This document shows, piece after piece, positions 27,889-36,511 of a stretch of 64,000 nucleotides of DNA. The stretch covers positions 1,384,501-1,448,500 of the forward strand of contig NZ_AP024086.1 of NCBI RefSeq assembly GCF_019703855.1. The letters are read 5' to 3'. The notes beneath the pieces are model-generated. The model saw nothing but the letters and a program-made list of their open reading frames with translations. It was not told where the DNA came from and ran no database searches. Both the position numbers and the translations under genes were made by a program. The first letter of the stretch is position 1, and each line of letters opens with the position of its first letter. Source of the stretch: Desulfomarina profundi (GTDB lineage Bacteria; Desulfobacterota; Desulfobulbia; Desulfobulbales; Desulfocapsaceae).

Positions 27889-27963
27889 AACCTGAATCCT
27901 GCGTTCAGATACCTGGAACCTAAATCCTGCAATTGGCAAGTTTATCGGAGATACGAGGCATCA
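27889..27963 (+). repeat. Dispersed CCTAAATCCTGCA repeat, tandem half-copies
   Basis: Within the 469-base gap between the TPR gene and cheY, AACCTGAATCCTGCG (27889-27903) is followed by AACCTAAATCCTGCA (27917-27931) and then AATTGGCAAGTTTATCG plus a partly conserved GAG.ATACGAGGCATCA tail. The second copy matches the minus-strand end of the element at 846-1095 for about 45 bases. No inverted right end was seen here, so this is a partial copy. The rest of the gap holds the 41-bp repeat and no gene that I can support. Confidence 0.65.
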
Positions 27964-27972
27964 GGGGTAGGG

Positions 27973-28013
27973 TAGATGAAAATACAGAGTTACAAATCCT
28001 GTGACCAGTTACG
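27973..28013 (+). repeat. Dispersed 41-bp repeat, copy B
   Basis: Same 41-base sequence as 7999-8039 with two substitutions, in the same orientation. It lies 10 bases after the partial CCTAAATCCTGCA repeat and about 175 bases ahead of cheY. Confidence 0.7.
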
Positions 28014-28188
28014 GCTGGGTTTCGTACGGAATCAGTATTTTTTTTGTAATACTTGTTTGATTTTTTAACGCTTTTATTGATAGTATTCATGGTGAATACA
28101 TTATCTGCCTCGGGAGTCCGGGAGGGCTTTTGAGGGTGAAGTTTTTATTTGGTAAACATATTACTCTATTTAACAGGAGATATAAGGC

Positions 28189-28560
28189 ATGGGAAAGAAT
28201 GTACTGCTGGTTGATGATTCAAGTACAATGAGAAAAATTATCGGTCGGTCACTGCGACAGGCAGGGATTGAGTTTGACAATATATTTGAGGCCGCTGATG
28301 GGCTTGAGGCCCTGGAAGTATTGGAAAAAGAAAATGTTGATATTGTCCTCAGTGATATCAACATGCCCAATATGGATGGAATTTCCTTCCTGAGGGAGAA
28401 ATCCACGAGGGATGGCATCAAAGATATACCTGTTTTAATGATATCAACTGAAACAGGTGATGATATTATCGGAGAAGCCAAGTCTCTTGGTGCCGTCGGA
28501 GCTATAAAAAAGCCCTTCACACCTGACAAAGTAAACGAAGTTCTTGGTCCTTTACTTTAA
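28189..28560 (+). CDS. cheY: CheY-like single-domain response regulator
   Basis: This 123-residue receiver domain has the acidic pocket D9-D10, phospho-acceptor D56 in VLSDINMP, the S/T at 86-87 and the KP pair at 108-109, so it should be phosphorylated and able to bind the FliM switch. AGGAG precedes the ATG. It is the first gene of a plus-strand group with two CheX-like phosphatases, which would remove the phosphate. The histidine kinase is probably the CheA encoded at 39.2-42.2 kb. Confidence 0.92.
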   Translation: MGKNVLLVDDSSTMRKIIGRSLRQAGIEFDNIFEAADGLEALEVLEKENVDIVLSDINMPNMDGISFLREKSTRDGIKDIPVLMISTETGDDIIGEAKSLGAVGAIKKPFTPDKVNEVLGPLL

Positions 28561-28586
28561 TTTTATTGGTGCAAAAGGGGGTGGCA

Positions 28587-29042
28587 GTGGATATCAGTAA
28601 AAACATGATTGACTCGGCAAAAGAAATTTTTTCCACGATGGTCATGATGGAGATTGAAGTGGCTGGAGATCTGTTAAAAGAGACTGCCCCTCTCTCTGAT
28701 TCTATTTCGGGAGTTATTGGGCTGGTCGGAACCCACAAAGGTGTTCTGGCCATCCACTTGCCCCAGAATGTTGCAATGGCTGTTACTGGAAGCTTTCTTG
28801 GCATGGATGTTGAAGAAGTGAATGAAGACGTGGAAGACGCCGTTGGAGAACTTGCCAATATGCTAGCCGGAGACGTTAAAACAGCGCTCGCTGCAAACGG
28901 TAGAGATATTGATATTTCTCTGCCGACAATTATTGCAGGGCGTGAATATGATTTCCAGCCGACCGGAGAAACAGAAAGGATTATAATTCCTTTCGGCTGC
29001 AGTGCAGGCAATTTTTCCGTTGAACTGCAGTTGGAACGATAA
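28587..29042 (+). CDS. cheX: CheX-like CheY-P phosphatase, first copy
   Basis: A 151-residue CheX-type domain. The catalytic signature ExxN is present as GELANMLAG with E88 and N91, the pair that in CheX/CheC positions water on CheY-P. I choose the GTG at 28587, which follows a GGGGG stretch by 5 bases; a TTG at 28566 would add 7 residues. It follows cheY by 26 bases and is homologous to the next gene, so a tandem duplication is likely. Confidence 0.85.
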   Translation: MDISKNMIDSAKEIFSTMVMMEIEVAGDLLKETAPLSDSISGVIGLVGTHKGVLAIHLPQNVAMAVTGSFLGMDVEEVNEDVEDAVGELANMLAGDVKTALAANGRDIDISLPTIIAGREYDFQPTGETERIIIPFGCSAGNFSVELQLER

Positions 29043-29089
29043 TTGGTGTATAAACAGTATATTATTCCATTTTTCAGGGGAATCTTTAA

Positions 29090-29554
29090 ATGGCTGGCGA
29101 ATTCAATATTGGTGAAGAAATAATTGCCGGGATAAAAGAAGTATTTTCGACCATGCTCATGGTCGATCTGCAGGCTGAAGAGGTCATAGAAAATGGAGAA
29201 TGTGAAATCTCCTCTAATCTCACAAGCATGATAGGTCTTGGCGGAGGAATCCGGGGAATGCTGGCTATCCACTGTCCTGCTGATGTTGCTCGTGGAATTA
29301 CCAGTGGTTTGCTGGGAATGGAAATTCAAGAGCTTGACGAGGATGTAAAAGATGCTGTTGGTGAAGTCGCAAATATGGTTGCCGGTAATTTAAAGGTTTC
29401 TTATGCGAAAAATGGTATCGACATAGAGTTAGCTATTCCTACTTCCATTGTTGGTGATTCCTTTGCTGTGAGCGGTATGGCCGATGCTCATCGCGTCGTT
29501 GCTGTTATGAAAGCACCGGAAGGGCCCCTGTGGATTGAACTGCTGTTTATCTGA
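29090..29554 (+). CDS. CheX-like CheY-P phosphatase, second copy
   Basis: The 154-residue protein is a paralogue of the preceding gene: same length, same GExANMxAG signature (E92, N95), and a shared IKEVFSTMLMVDL start. It should be another CheX-type phosphatase or a binding-only version. The ATG at 29090 lies 47 bases after its neighbour. The differing surface sequences suggest the two copies may act on different partners. Confidence 0.83.
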   Translation: MAGEFNIGEEIIAGIKEVFSTMLMVDLQAEEVIENGECEISSNLTSMIGLGGGIRGMLAIHCPADVARGITSGLLGMEIQELDEDVKDAVGEVANMVAGNLKVSYAKNGIDIELAIPTSIVGDSFAVSGMADAHRVVAVMKAPEGPLWIELLFI

Positions 29555-29647
29555 AACTCCGTCTCGGAAGGTTGAACGCTGCAGTCTTATTGCACATAAA
29601 GAGCATAAAAGGCTGAGCAATTGGGGCAGCCCACGCCGGTTTATTTT

Positions 29648-29698
29648 AAAATCCCGCTGTGAACGATTTTTCCGCCACGGTCGGGATTTTTATTTTTT
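29648..29698 (+). terminator. Rho-independent terminator after the second cheX
   Basis: AAAATCCCG (29648-29656) pairs with CGGGATTTT (29682-29690), and a T-rich tract TATTTTTT follows. It lies about 95 bases past the stop at 29554 and ends the cheY-cheX-cheX unit before the 815-residue gene. The rest of the 381-base gap (29555-29935) shows no gene; no promoter for the next gene could be assigned. Confidence 0.65.
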
Positions 29699-29935
29699 CC
29701 TGAATCCTTGAGACTGCAGCGTCAGCAGCGTTCGCAAGTGAGGATTGCAGGCTAAATAATTTGCGCTGCCGTTCCGATAAGAAATAGAGATAAGCGGTAT
29801 GTTTGAATTTTCGATCAGGTTTTTTCCTTTTACCTGAAAATCCTCTACAGTTTTACAGGTTATTTTTAAGGCAATCTGAAATTAAATCCCGATTTTACCA
29901 GGTAACCCTGGATAATATTCTCCCACTTTTATTGC

Positions 29936-32383
29936 ATGGATCCCATAAAGCGAATTGATAAAATCCTTGAAGCCATTCAGATACGTGTACAGGATGAAGT
30001 TGCCTCTCTGCTTGGTGTTGATTTTCTCCTTGAAGATATTGAAAAGCAACCTGCGACCAAGGAGGAAGTTTTTGATTCCCTGGTTGGAAAACAGATCTGT
30101 GCAAAAATGGAACTGGTGGGTGAAGTGGAGGGGGATGGTGCCCTGCTCATGGGTATCAAAGATGCCATCAGGTTGGGGGGTACTCTTATCATGCTCCCCG
30201 CCTCCGAACTTGATGAGGTCATCAGTAGAGAGGAATACAGTGAGGAAATAGAAGATTCATACGGTGAAATAGCAAATATAATTGCCGGTTCATTCACAAA
30301 GGATTTTGAGGAAATGTACCCGAAATCCTTTCGTTTTGTGAGAAAAGAGCAGGAGAAACTCGTACCGGTGAAAGTGGATATCCAATCCGATGAACCTGTT
30401 AAAAATGAGATTTTTTACCAGGTCGCTTTTCCCATGATTCTTGACGGAACCCCGATGGGTAAGATGGTTATGCTCATGCCGGCCGCATCTTTCGGGTTGC
30501 ACTGGGAGGATAAGGAGGTTTCTGTAGTTGATACTGATCCTGTGGAGCAGAACAGTGCGGGGGAACAGAAAAATGACGAAGAAATTGAAACCGAAAGTGA
30601 GACCAAAGAATCAGCTGAGACCCTTAAACCGAATTTTAATGTAGAAAAGCATAAAAAAAGGATAGACAGGCTGCTTACGGTCTGCCAGGAAAAGATGTCA
30701 TCCGAGCTTGGTGCGCTGCTTGGTGTGGAAATCACTTTGTCGGATCTGGATAACAGCTTTGTCAGCAAGGAGGATTTCTTTTTCGATCATGCATCAGGAA
30801 AACAGGTTCTCGCAGATATGGATGTTGTTGGAGAACTGGAGGACAGAAGTTTTTTTTCAATCAGTCTCAAAGATGCGATATACCTCGGTGGACTCCTGAT
30901 TATGCTGCCACCTTCTGAACTGGAGAGTGTTGTAAGTGAGGAAGAATTTGGTGAGGAAGCACAGGACGCCTATGGGGAAGTCGCCAATATCGTGTCGGGA
31001 GTCTATACCTCAGTATTTGAGGAGCAGTACACAAAAAATCTCAGGTTTATCAGAAAGGGGCTTCAGCAGGTTGTGCCGATGAAGGTAGACCCGCAGTCGG
31101 ATGAGCCGGTACCTGATGTGCCATATTATCTGAGCTCAATGACCCTGAATATTGAAGGAAAAAGCTATGGAAAAGTTCATATGCTTTTTCCCGTAGATAT
31201 GTTGCAGTTGTCAACTTTTGGCCAGACGCAGGATCAGGTCGTTGAAGGAGTAAAACCGGAAATAACTCCGGAAAATGAGAACAGGGAAGCGTCACCGGCC
31301 CCCCAGGAAAAAAAAGCTGATTTCAATATTGAGAGGCACAGGAAAAGAGTAGACAAACTCCTTGGTCTCTGCCAGGAAAAAATGGCAGACGAAGTAGGGG
31401 CTCTTCTTGGTGTTGATGTTCAGTTGCTGGATCAGGAAAATAGAATTGTCAGCAAAGAAGATTTCTTTTTCGAGGAAGTTTCCGGAAAACAGGTTATTGC
31501 CGACATGGAAGTGGTGGGAGAGATAGAGGATAAATCCTATCTTGTTATTTCCCAGAAAGATGCGATTCGTATTGGCGGAACCCTTATTATGCTTCCTGAA
31601 AATGAACTTCAATCCAGTATTGAAGATGGCGATTTCAGTGAAGATATTGAGGATTCTTATGGCGAGATTGCCAATATCATTTCCGGAGTTTACACCGCAG
31701 TTTTTGAGGAGGGTTATACTCGACAGATACGATTCATTAAACAGGAACTCCGCCAGGTCCTTCCCATGAAAGTCGATCCTGAATCTGAAGAACCTTTTCC
31801 TGATCAGGAATACTATGTCAGCAGCATGAAACTTGTTCTCGCCGGGAACGAAGCTGGAAAAGTACATATGGTATTTCCATCAACAATGCTGCAGCTTGAT
31901 GGCCTTGGAGCAAAAGAGCAAGAAAAGGAAACTGGAACTGAACCCTCAGGACCTTCCGTTTCTCCAGGATCAGGTGGTAAAAACGGTAGAGTTGCAGTGG
32001 CGGCAGACGATGGAAGGAGGCCGGTTGATATTCTCCTCATAGGCGATGATATGGCAGAGATAGAGAAATTACAGAATGTTCTCAGCAAAAGAGGATTTGA
32101 AATCCGTATATTGTCTTTTAAGGACGAGGTACATAATTATATCCCCGGCGAATTGAAAGCGGTTTATCTTGTGATGCAGGAAATTAATGAGCAGGGGTTT
32201 GGTGTGGCAATAAAAGTAAGCAGTTCATGTTCCCTGCCACTGATCGCAGCAGCCCCCGGCTGGACAAAAACAAAGGTCATCAAGGCTGTAAAATATGGAA
32301 TACGGGATATTCTTCTTACCCCTGCCACTACAGAAGATATCGAGGAGAACATAAGCAACAACCTGCTGAAAATGGCAGCTTGA
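29936..32383 (+). CDS. Three tandem CheX-like domains fused to a degenerate receiver
   Basis: The 815-residue protein has three homologous units of about 195 residues (about 1-190, 233-430, 462-660), each with the CheC/CheX signature GE[IV]ANI: E111/N114, E348/N351 and E577/N580. Each unit begins with a KRIDK-LL helix and has a GKQ..A.M..VGE.E block and a LGG.LIMLP motif. Acidic linkers join them. The C-terminus (about 694-815) has the CheY fold pattern: an acid pair in ILLIGDD, but the phospho-acceptor position in YLVMQE has no Asp and the Lys is replaced (TPATTED). It is therefore a pseudo-receiver. Function is unknown; a multivalent phosphatase or CheY-P sink is an inference. Confidence 0.8.
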   Translation: MDPIKRIDKILEAIQIRVQDEVASLLGVDFLLEDIEKQPATKEEVFDSLVGKQICAKMELVGEVEGDGALLMGIKDAIRLGGTLIMLPASELDEVISREEYSEEIEDSYGEIANIIAGSFTKDFEEMYPKSFRFVRKEQEKLVPVKVDIQSDEPVKNEIFYQVAFPMILDGTPMGKMVMLMPAASFGLHWEDKEVSVVDTDPVEQNSAGEQKNDEEIETESETKESAETLKPNFNVEKHKKRIDRLLTVCQEKMSSELGALLGVEITLSDLDNSFVSKEDFFFDHASGKQVLADMDVVGELEDRSFFSISLKDAIYLGGLLIMLPPSELESVVSEEEFGEEAQDAYGEVANIVSGVYTSVFEEQYTKNLRFIRKGLQQVVPMKVDPQSDEPVPDVPYYLSSMTLNIEGKSYGKVHMLFPVDMLQLSTFGQTQDQVVEGVKPEITPENENREASPAPQEKKADFNIERHRKRVDKLLGLCQEKMADEVGALLGVDVQLLDQENRIVSKEDFFFEEVSGKQVIADMEVVGEIEDKSYLVISQKDAIRIGGTLIMLPENELQSSIEDGDFSEDIEDSYGEIANIISGVYTAVFEEGYTRQIRFIKQELRQVLPMKVDPESEEPFPDQEYYVSSMKLVLAGNEAGKVHMVFPSTMLQLDGLGAKEQEKETGTEPSGPSVSPGSGGKNGRVAVAADDGRRPVDILLIGDDMAEIEKLQNVLSKRGFEIRILSFKDEVHNYIPGELKAVYLVMQEINEQGFGVAIKVSSSCSLPLIAAAPGWTKTKVIKAVKYGIRDILLTPATTEDIEENISNNLLKMAA

Positions 32384-32448
32384 TCCGGGAACCTTTCCGA
32401 GAATACCTTTTCGCCCAAACTCTTCAGATTTTTCACTGGAAATGAGGA

Positions 32449-33519
32449 TCAGTTTTCTTCCCACAGCCCGTTGATTTTCTTTTTCTTGATTTTTTCCAGC
32501 AGAGTAGTTCGTTTCAGATTGAGCAGGCGGGCTGCTTCTTTTTTGTTTCCATCTGTTTTTTTCATGGCCTGCACAATAAGTTGAGTTTCAAAATCATTGA
32601 TCAATTCCTTGAAATTGACTTGACCTTCTTCCCAGTCCAGTTGCGTGAGGATCGTTTTTTCACTGTCCTGGTTTTCAGCTGCAGCTGAAGGAGCTGGAGA
32701 TTCGGATGTACATGCTTTTTGCTCAGGTATTTTGACTGAATGGAATTTTTCAGGAAGATCGGTAAGGTTGACTTCCTTCCCGCTGAAAAGAATACTCATA
32801 TGTTGGACAAGATTTTCCAGTTCCCGGACATTCCCCCTCCATTCATAATAAATGAGGGATTCAATTGCCTCCCTGGAAAAGGTGAATTTTTCTCTGCCAC
32901 GTTTGAGCGTATACGTTTCAATAAAGGAATTAACCAGTAGGGGAATATCTTCAGTTCTGTCCTTCAGTGAAGGAATATTGACTGGTATGACGCTGAGACG
33001 GTAATAGAGGTCTTCTCTGAATTTTCCTTCACTGACAAGTTGTTCGAGATCACAATGAGTGGCTGCAAGGATACGGGTATCGATGGGAATAGCCTTGAAG
33101 GCTCCGACAGGTTCGAATTCTTTTTCCTGCAGTACGCGTAACAGTTTTGCCTGCAGGGAAGCTTTCATGTCTCCAATTTCATCAAGAAAAAGAGTACCCT
33201 GGTCTGCGTATTGTATTCTTCCCGGTTTATTGGTGTTCGCCCCGGTGAAGGCACCTTTGGTGTACCCGAAAAGTTCACTTTCCAGGAGGTCATCTGGAAT
33301 AGCTGCACAGTTTACCGGAACAAAATTTCTGTCTTTTCTTTTCGACTGGGCATGAATTGCCTTGGCGACCATCTCTTTGCCGGTACCGGATTCGCCTCTG
33401 ATGAGAACGGTTGAGTAATCATCTTCAGCAATTTTTGTTATCAGCTCAAAGAGATTCCGCATGGGATCACTGGCTCCTATCATGCCGTGGAATGCGGATT
33501 TTGAAGATTCTTCTGTCAC
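32449..33519 (-). CDS. Sigma-54 dependent AAA+ activator, probably flagellar (FlrC/FleQ-like)
   Basis: The 356-residue protein has no receiver or sensor domain: the AAA+ module starts almost at once, with Walker A GESGTGKE at 42-49, the sigma-54 contact motif GAFTGA at 89-94, and a Walker [10 protein letters not shown]. The C-terminus is a Fis-type helix-turn-helix with [20 protein letters not shown]. It may be controlled by binding of FlhG or of an unlinked kinase. With the two sigma-54-type flagellar promoters in this window, it is the best candidate for the class-II activator. Confidence 0.82.
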   Translation of the reverse strand: MTEESSKSAFHGMIGASDPMRNLFELITKIAEDDYSTVLIRGESGTGKEMVAKAIHAQSKRKDRNFVPVNCAAIPDDLLESELFGYTKGAFTGANTNKPGRIQYADQGTLFLDEIGDMKASLQAKLLRVLQEKEFEPVGAFKAIPIDTRILAATHCDLEQLVSEGKFREDLYYRLSVIPVNIPSLKDRTEDIPLLVNSFIETYTLKRGREKFTFSREAIESLIYYEWRGNVRELENLVQHMSILFSGKEVNLTDLPEKFHSVKIPEQKACTSESPAPSAAAENQDSEKTILTQLDWEEGQVNFKELINDFETQLIVQAMKKTDGNKKEAARLLNLKRTTLLEKIKKKKINGLWEEN

Positions 33520-33601
33520 TTTCTTAAAATATACCGTTTAACCCGAGTGCTTCAGCTTTTTTTCTGAAGTTCAGGATTGAGGTTAACAGGAAAATATCGT
33601 T

Positions 33602-34153
33602 TTAATGGGAAGACTGCATAAGATCAGCTAGTTTACTCGTTGTTCTTCTCATATTCAAGCTCAGTAAACGGGCAATTTTTTTTATTATCTTAATCCCCAG
33701 CGTCGGCATTTTTTCTGCAAGTAGATCAAACCCCTTATCTGTGAGGGTTACCATGGTTGTGGCCTGTTTTGCTATGACGGTGGCAGATCTTGGGGATTTG
33801 TCTATGAGTGCCATTTCGCCTATTGAGCTTCCCCGGGTAAGGCGTGCGAGGACTATATTTTCACCGAGATCACCTCTTTTCTGCACTTCCAGAACACCAT
33901 TGACAACAAAACCCATGAAAGTCCCTTGGTCTCCCTCAACAAAGAGGTGCTCTCCCCGTTGCAGGTGCACATAGCTCATGTGCTGAGCAAGGATAGAGAG
34001 CTCCGTCACATTGAAACTGTCAAAAATCGGTAAACTGATAAGAAAAGAACGGGTCTCTTCTTCTGATTCAGTGAGCGTTTCAGGAGTCATGAGAGAAATG
34101 CGGGACTGTTGTATTTTATGCTTGTGACTGCAAACTGTTTCAGGTAGAAGCAT
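33602..34153 (-). CDS. Cyclic nucleotide-binding (Crp-like) domain protein
   Basis: The 183-residue protein has one cNMP-binding domain (about residues 50-160) with the beta-barrel pattern GEHLFVEGDQGTFMGFVVNG and the phosphate-binding cassette-like GSSIGEMALIDKSPRSATVIA. There is no DNA-binding domain, so it is not a Crp-type regulator; it may be a regulatory subunit acting on a partner. The start is uncertain: an in-frame ATG at 34090 would shorten the N-terminus by 21 residues and neither has a clear ribosome site. Confidence 0.78.
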   Translation of the reverse strand: MLLPETVCSHKHKIQQSRISLMTPETLTESEEETRSFLISLPIFDSFNVTELSILAQHMSYVHLQRGEHLFVEGDQGTFMGFVVNGVLEVQKRGDLGENIVLARLTRGSSIGEMALIDKSPRSATVIAKQATTMVTLTDKGFDLLAEKMPTLGIKIIKKIARLLSLNMRRTTSKLADLMQSSH

Positions 34154-34261
34154 ATCATATCAAAAGAACAAAAAAAAGTGTGTTTTCACGATCTTTAAAC
34201 CGTATCACTTAAAACATAATCATAAAACTGTCCTGGATTTCTGGCAAACTAAAACCATTCA

Positions 34262-34792
34262 ATGAATCTTAAACTGCTATCGCACATTTTTACAGTTTTT
34301 CTTATTATCTGCGGTACGGATATATGTTTTGCATCACCTTTTATAGCGAAAGTGTCAAGGATAATTGACGGTGATTCAATTGTTGTTTTAAGAGATCAGG
34401 AAAAAATTGAAGTACGTTTGTATGGTATAGACTCCCCTGAGTGGAGGCAAACTTTTTCCAGAGAGGCACGTTCATGCCTCTTTCGGGCAGTTTATGAAAA
34501 GAACGTAATGGTTTTTCCTCAATATTATGATTCCTACGGGAGACTGGTTGCCCATATTGAGCGAGACGGGGAAAATATCAATGGTTATCTGGTTGAACAC
34601 GGATGTGCCTGGGTTTACCCCCATTTCTGCAGACAGAAAATATGCGATAGATGGTATAAAAAACAGAAAAAGGCAAAACAGGAACATGAGGGGTTGTGGC
34701 AGGAAGAAAAACCTGTTTCTCCCTGGATCTGGAAAAGGATGAAAAAAAAGAAAAACGGGACAGTTTTTTCTGGCTGGTTGAAAGGAAAATAA
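34262..34792 (+). CDS. Secreted staphylococcal-nuclease-like (SNase) protein
   Basis: The 176-residue product has a signal peptide (about residues 1-25) and an SNase domain. The catalytic-type residues are present: R and E in VRLYGIDSPEW and R in YGRLVAHIE. It should hydrolyse nucleic acids outside the cytoplasm or be a structural relative. It is upstream of the pentapeptide-repeat gene, but a link between the two is not evident. Confidence 0.85.
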   Translation: MNLKLLSHIFTVFLIICGTDICFASPFIAKVSRIIDGDSIVVLRDQEKIEVRLYGIDSPEWRQTFSREARSCLFRAVYEKNVMVFPQYYDSYGRLVAHIERDGENINGYLVEHGCAWVYPHFCRQKICDRWYKKQKKAKQEHEGLWQEEKPVSPWIWKRMKKKKNGTVFSGWLKGK

Positions 34793-34827
34793 TCACAGTA
34801 CCGTCACGGGTTAAGGGAGGTGTAAAA

Positions 34828-35880
34828 ATGAGGTTGGGACTTTGCGTGTTGTTGTCTGCAGTTATTTCCACAGTGGTTTTTTCAGGGAAAATATCGAGTG
34901 GAGCTGAAAGTGTAACTTCTCATGAGAATCTGCAAAAATTAATTAAAACCAATAGCTGCAAAGGCTGCGATCTTTCAGGGGTAAACCTCAACAGGATTGA
35001 TCTTTCCCATGCTGATCTTGAGGGAGCAAACCTTGAACAGGCCAAACTGTATCTGACTGATCTTTCTTCGGCCAATCTTCGTAATGCAAATCTAAAAGGA
35101 GTGGTTTTCGGTGGTACCGATCTGGGTGGTGCTGATCTGAGAGGTGCCGATTTAAGGGGAGCAGTTCTTGACGGCGCGTATCTTGGTGGTGCTTTTCTTG
35201 ATGGAATGATGGTCACCACTCAGTTGTCCGGGAATTCAGACCTTACCGGAATTGAGCAGGAAGTCTATATAGAAGATCCTGGAAAACCCAAAAAGAAACC
35301 TGTTAAAAATGAGGTGGTAGTGGGGAAGAGAAGAGTTTTTCGGGAACCTCCTCCAGTACTGAAAAAAACGGAGATTACAAAACTCGAGGAAACCTATCCA
35401 AAGCCACCGAAAATAAAAAAGGCTCACATGCCTGGGAAAATCAATCTTGGAATAAAGATTGAAAATACAGTGAGGGAAAACAACAATTCCCAAAACGAAG
35501 AATACCTTGGCCAAACAGGAGAAAAAAAGGAAAACATCATTTTAAGTAAAGAAAAAATGAAGGTACTGCAGAAATTTCTGGATACCGGCCGCTGCTACGG
35601 ATGCAATCTTTCCGGGATTGATTTTTCCGGGAAAGACCTGGAAGATTCGGATCTGGAAAAAGCAGATCTGACCGGGTGCAGTTTTGCAGGAGCGGATCTG
35701 GAAGGGGCAAATCTCAAAGGTGCAGTACTGATCCGTGCCAATCTGAGGAAAGCTGACTTAAGAGATGCTGATATGTACAAAGCGGATTTAACCGGAGCCA
35801 ATTTGACTGGTACCCGTATGGAAGGGGCACTTCTGGATGGTGCTGTCCTGCCGGATTCTATTGGAATCCTGAATCCGTGA
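34828..35880 (+). CDS. Periplasmic pentapeptide-repeat protein with two CxxC arrays
   Basis: I place the start at the ATG at 34828, which follows GGAGGTG; the open frame extends further upstream without a ribosome site. The 350 residues have a signal peptide, then two pentapeptide-repeat blocks (A[D/N]LXX units, about residues 45-120 and 250-345), each introduced by a cysteine pair: CKGCDLSGVNL and CYGCNLSGIDF. A lysine- and proline-rich linker (about 140-240) joins them. The two C-x-x-C motifs may be redox or metal sites; function is unknown. Confidence 0.85.
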   Translation: MRLGLCVLLSAVISTVVFSGKISSGAESVTSHENLQKLIKTNSCKGCDLSGVNLNRIDLSHADLEGANLEQAKLYLTDLSSANLRNANLKGVVFGGTDLGGADLRGADLRGAVLDGAYLGGAFLDGMMVTTQLSGNSDLTGIEQEVYIEDPGKPKKKPVKNEVVVGKRRVFREPPPVLKKTEITKLEETYPKPPKIKKAHMPGKINLGIKIENTVRENNNSQNEEYLGQTGEKKENIILSKEKMKVLQKFLDTGRCYGCNLSGIDFSGKDLEDSDLEKADLTGCSFAGADLEGANLKGAVLIRANLRKADLRDADMYKADLTGANLTGTRMEGALLDGAVLPDSIGILNP

Positions 35881-35922
35881 CGGTTTTGAGATTGTTAGGA
35901 GTAAGGCACTAATCAGAATTTC

Positions 35923-36495
35923 TCATTGAATTTCTGCCAGTGTATCAAGAGCTTTGACTATCCTGGTATCGTCAAGAAGACTTTCATCTCTCAGGATATT
36001 TTCTATAGTATCAAGTTGTTCCTGCAATGCGGCAACCTGAAGCTCGAGATTCTGAATTGTAACTGAGGCTTCTGTCTCCGTAGTATTCATCGCGTGTTCA
36101 AGATCCCTGGCACTTTCCAGGATGGACTGCAGGTTCGCGATTTTATTGAGTCGGAGAAAAAGCTCATCAAAATTGATCGGTTTTTCCAGATAATCTACGG
36201 CTCCTTTTTTCATTGCCTCAACTGCGGTATCCACAGATGAATGTGCCGTAATAAGCACTACTTCCGTTTTATTGCTTATTTCTTTTGCAATTTCGAGTAC
36301 CTCAATGCCTCCGATATCACCGGGCATCATCAGGTCGGTTAGAACGACATCAAAAAAACGGGTCCTCATGAATTTTTCTGCAACATAACCATCTTCTGCA
36401 ACAACTACTTCATGATTTTCCTTTGCCAACCGTTGCTCAAGAAGACGCCGTATAACAGGATCATCGTCAACGACAAGGATGGATAAGTTTTTCAT
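35923..36495 (-). CDS. Response regulator with coiled-coil C-terminus
   Basis: The 190-residue protein has an N-terminal receiver domain (about residues 1-120; acid residues D10-D12, phospho-acceptor D54 in VLTDLMMPG, K in LEKP) and a C-terminal coiled coil (about 125-185) with no DNA-binding or enzymatic motif. It is the last gene of the cheA-cheW-cheB-cheR unit, so CheA is its likely kinase. The output is unknown. Confidence 0.88.
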   Translation of the reverse strand: MKNLSILVVDDDPVIRRLLEQRLAKENHEVVVAEDGYVAEKFMRTRFFDVVLTDLMMPGDIGGIEVLEIAKEISNKTEVVLITAHSSVDTAVEAMKKGAVDYLEKPINFDELFLRLNKIANLQSILESARDLEHAMNTTETEASVTIQNLELQVAALQEQLDTIENILRDESLLDDTRIVKALDTLAEIQ

Positions 36496-36511
36496 AATAT
36501 GATCCCTCAGT

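Noticed and set aside
29555-29935. A riboswitch (for example cyclic di-GMP type) ahead of the triple CheX gene
   Set aside because: I found no conserved core such as the GEMM tetraloop and receptor; only the terminator hairpin is supportable.
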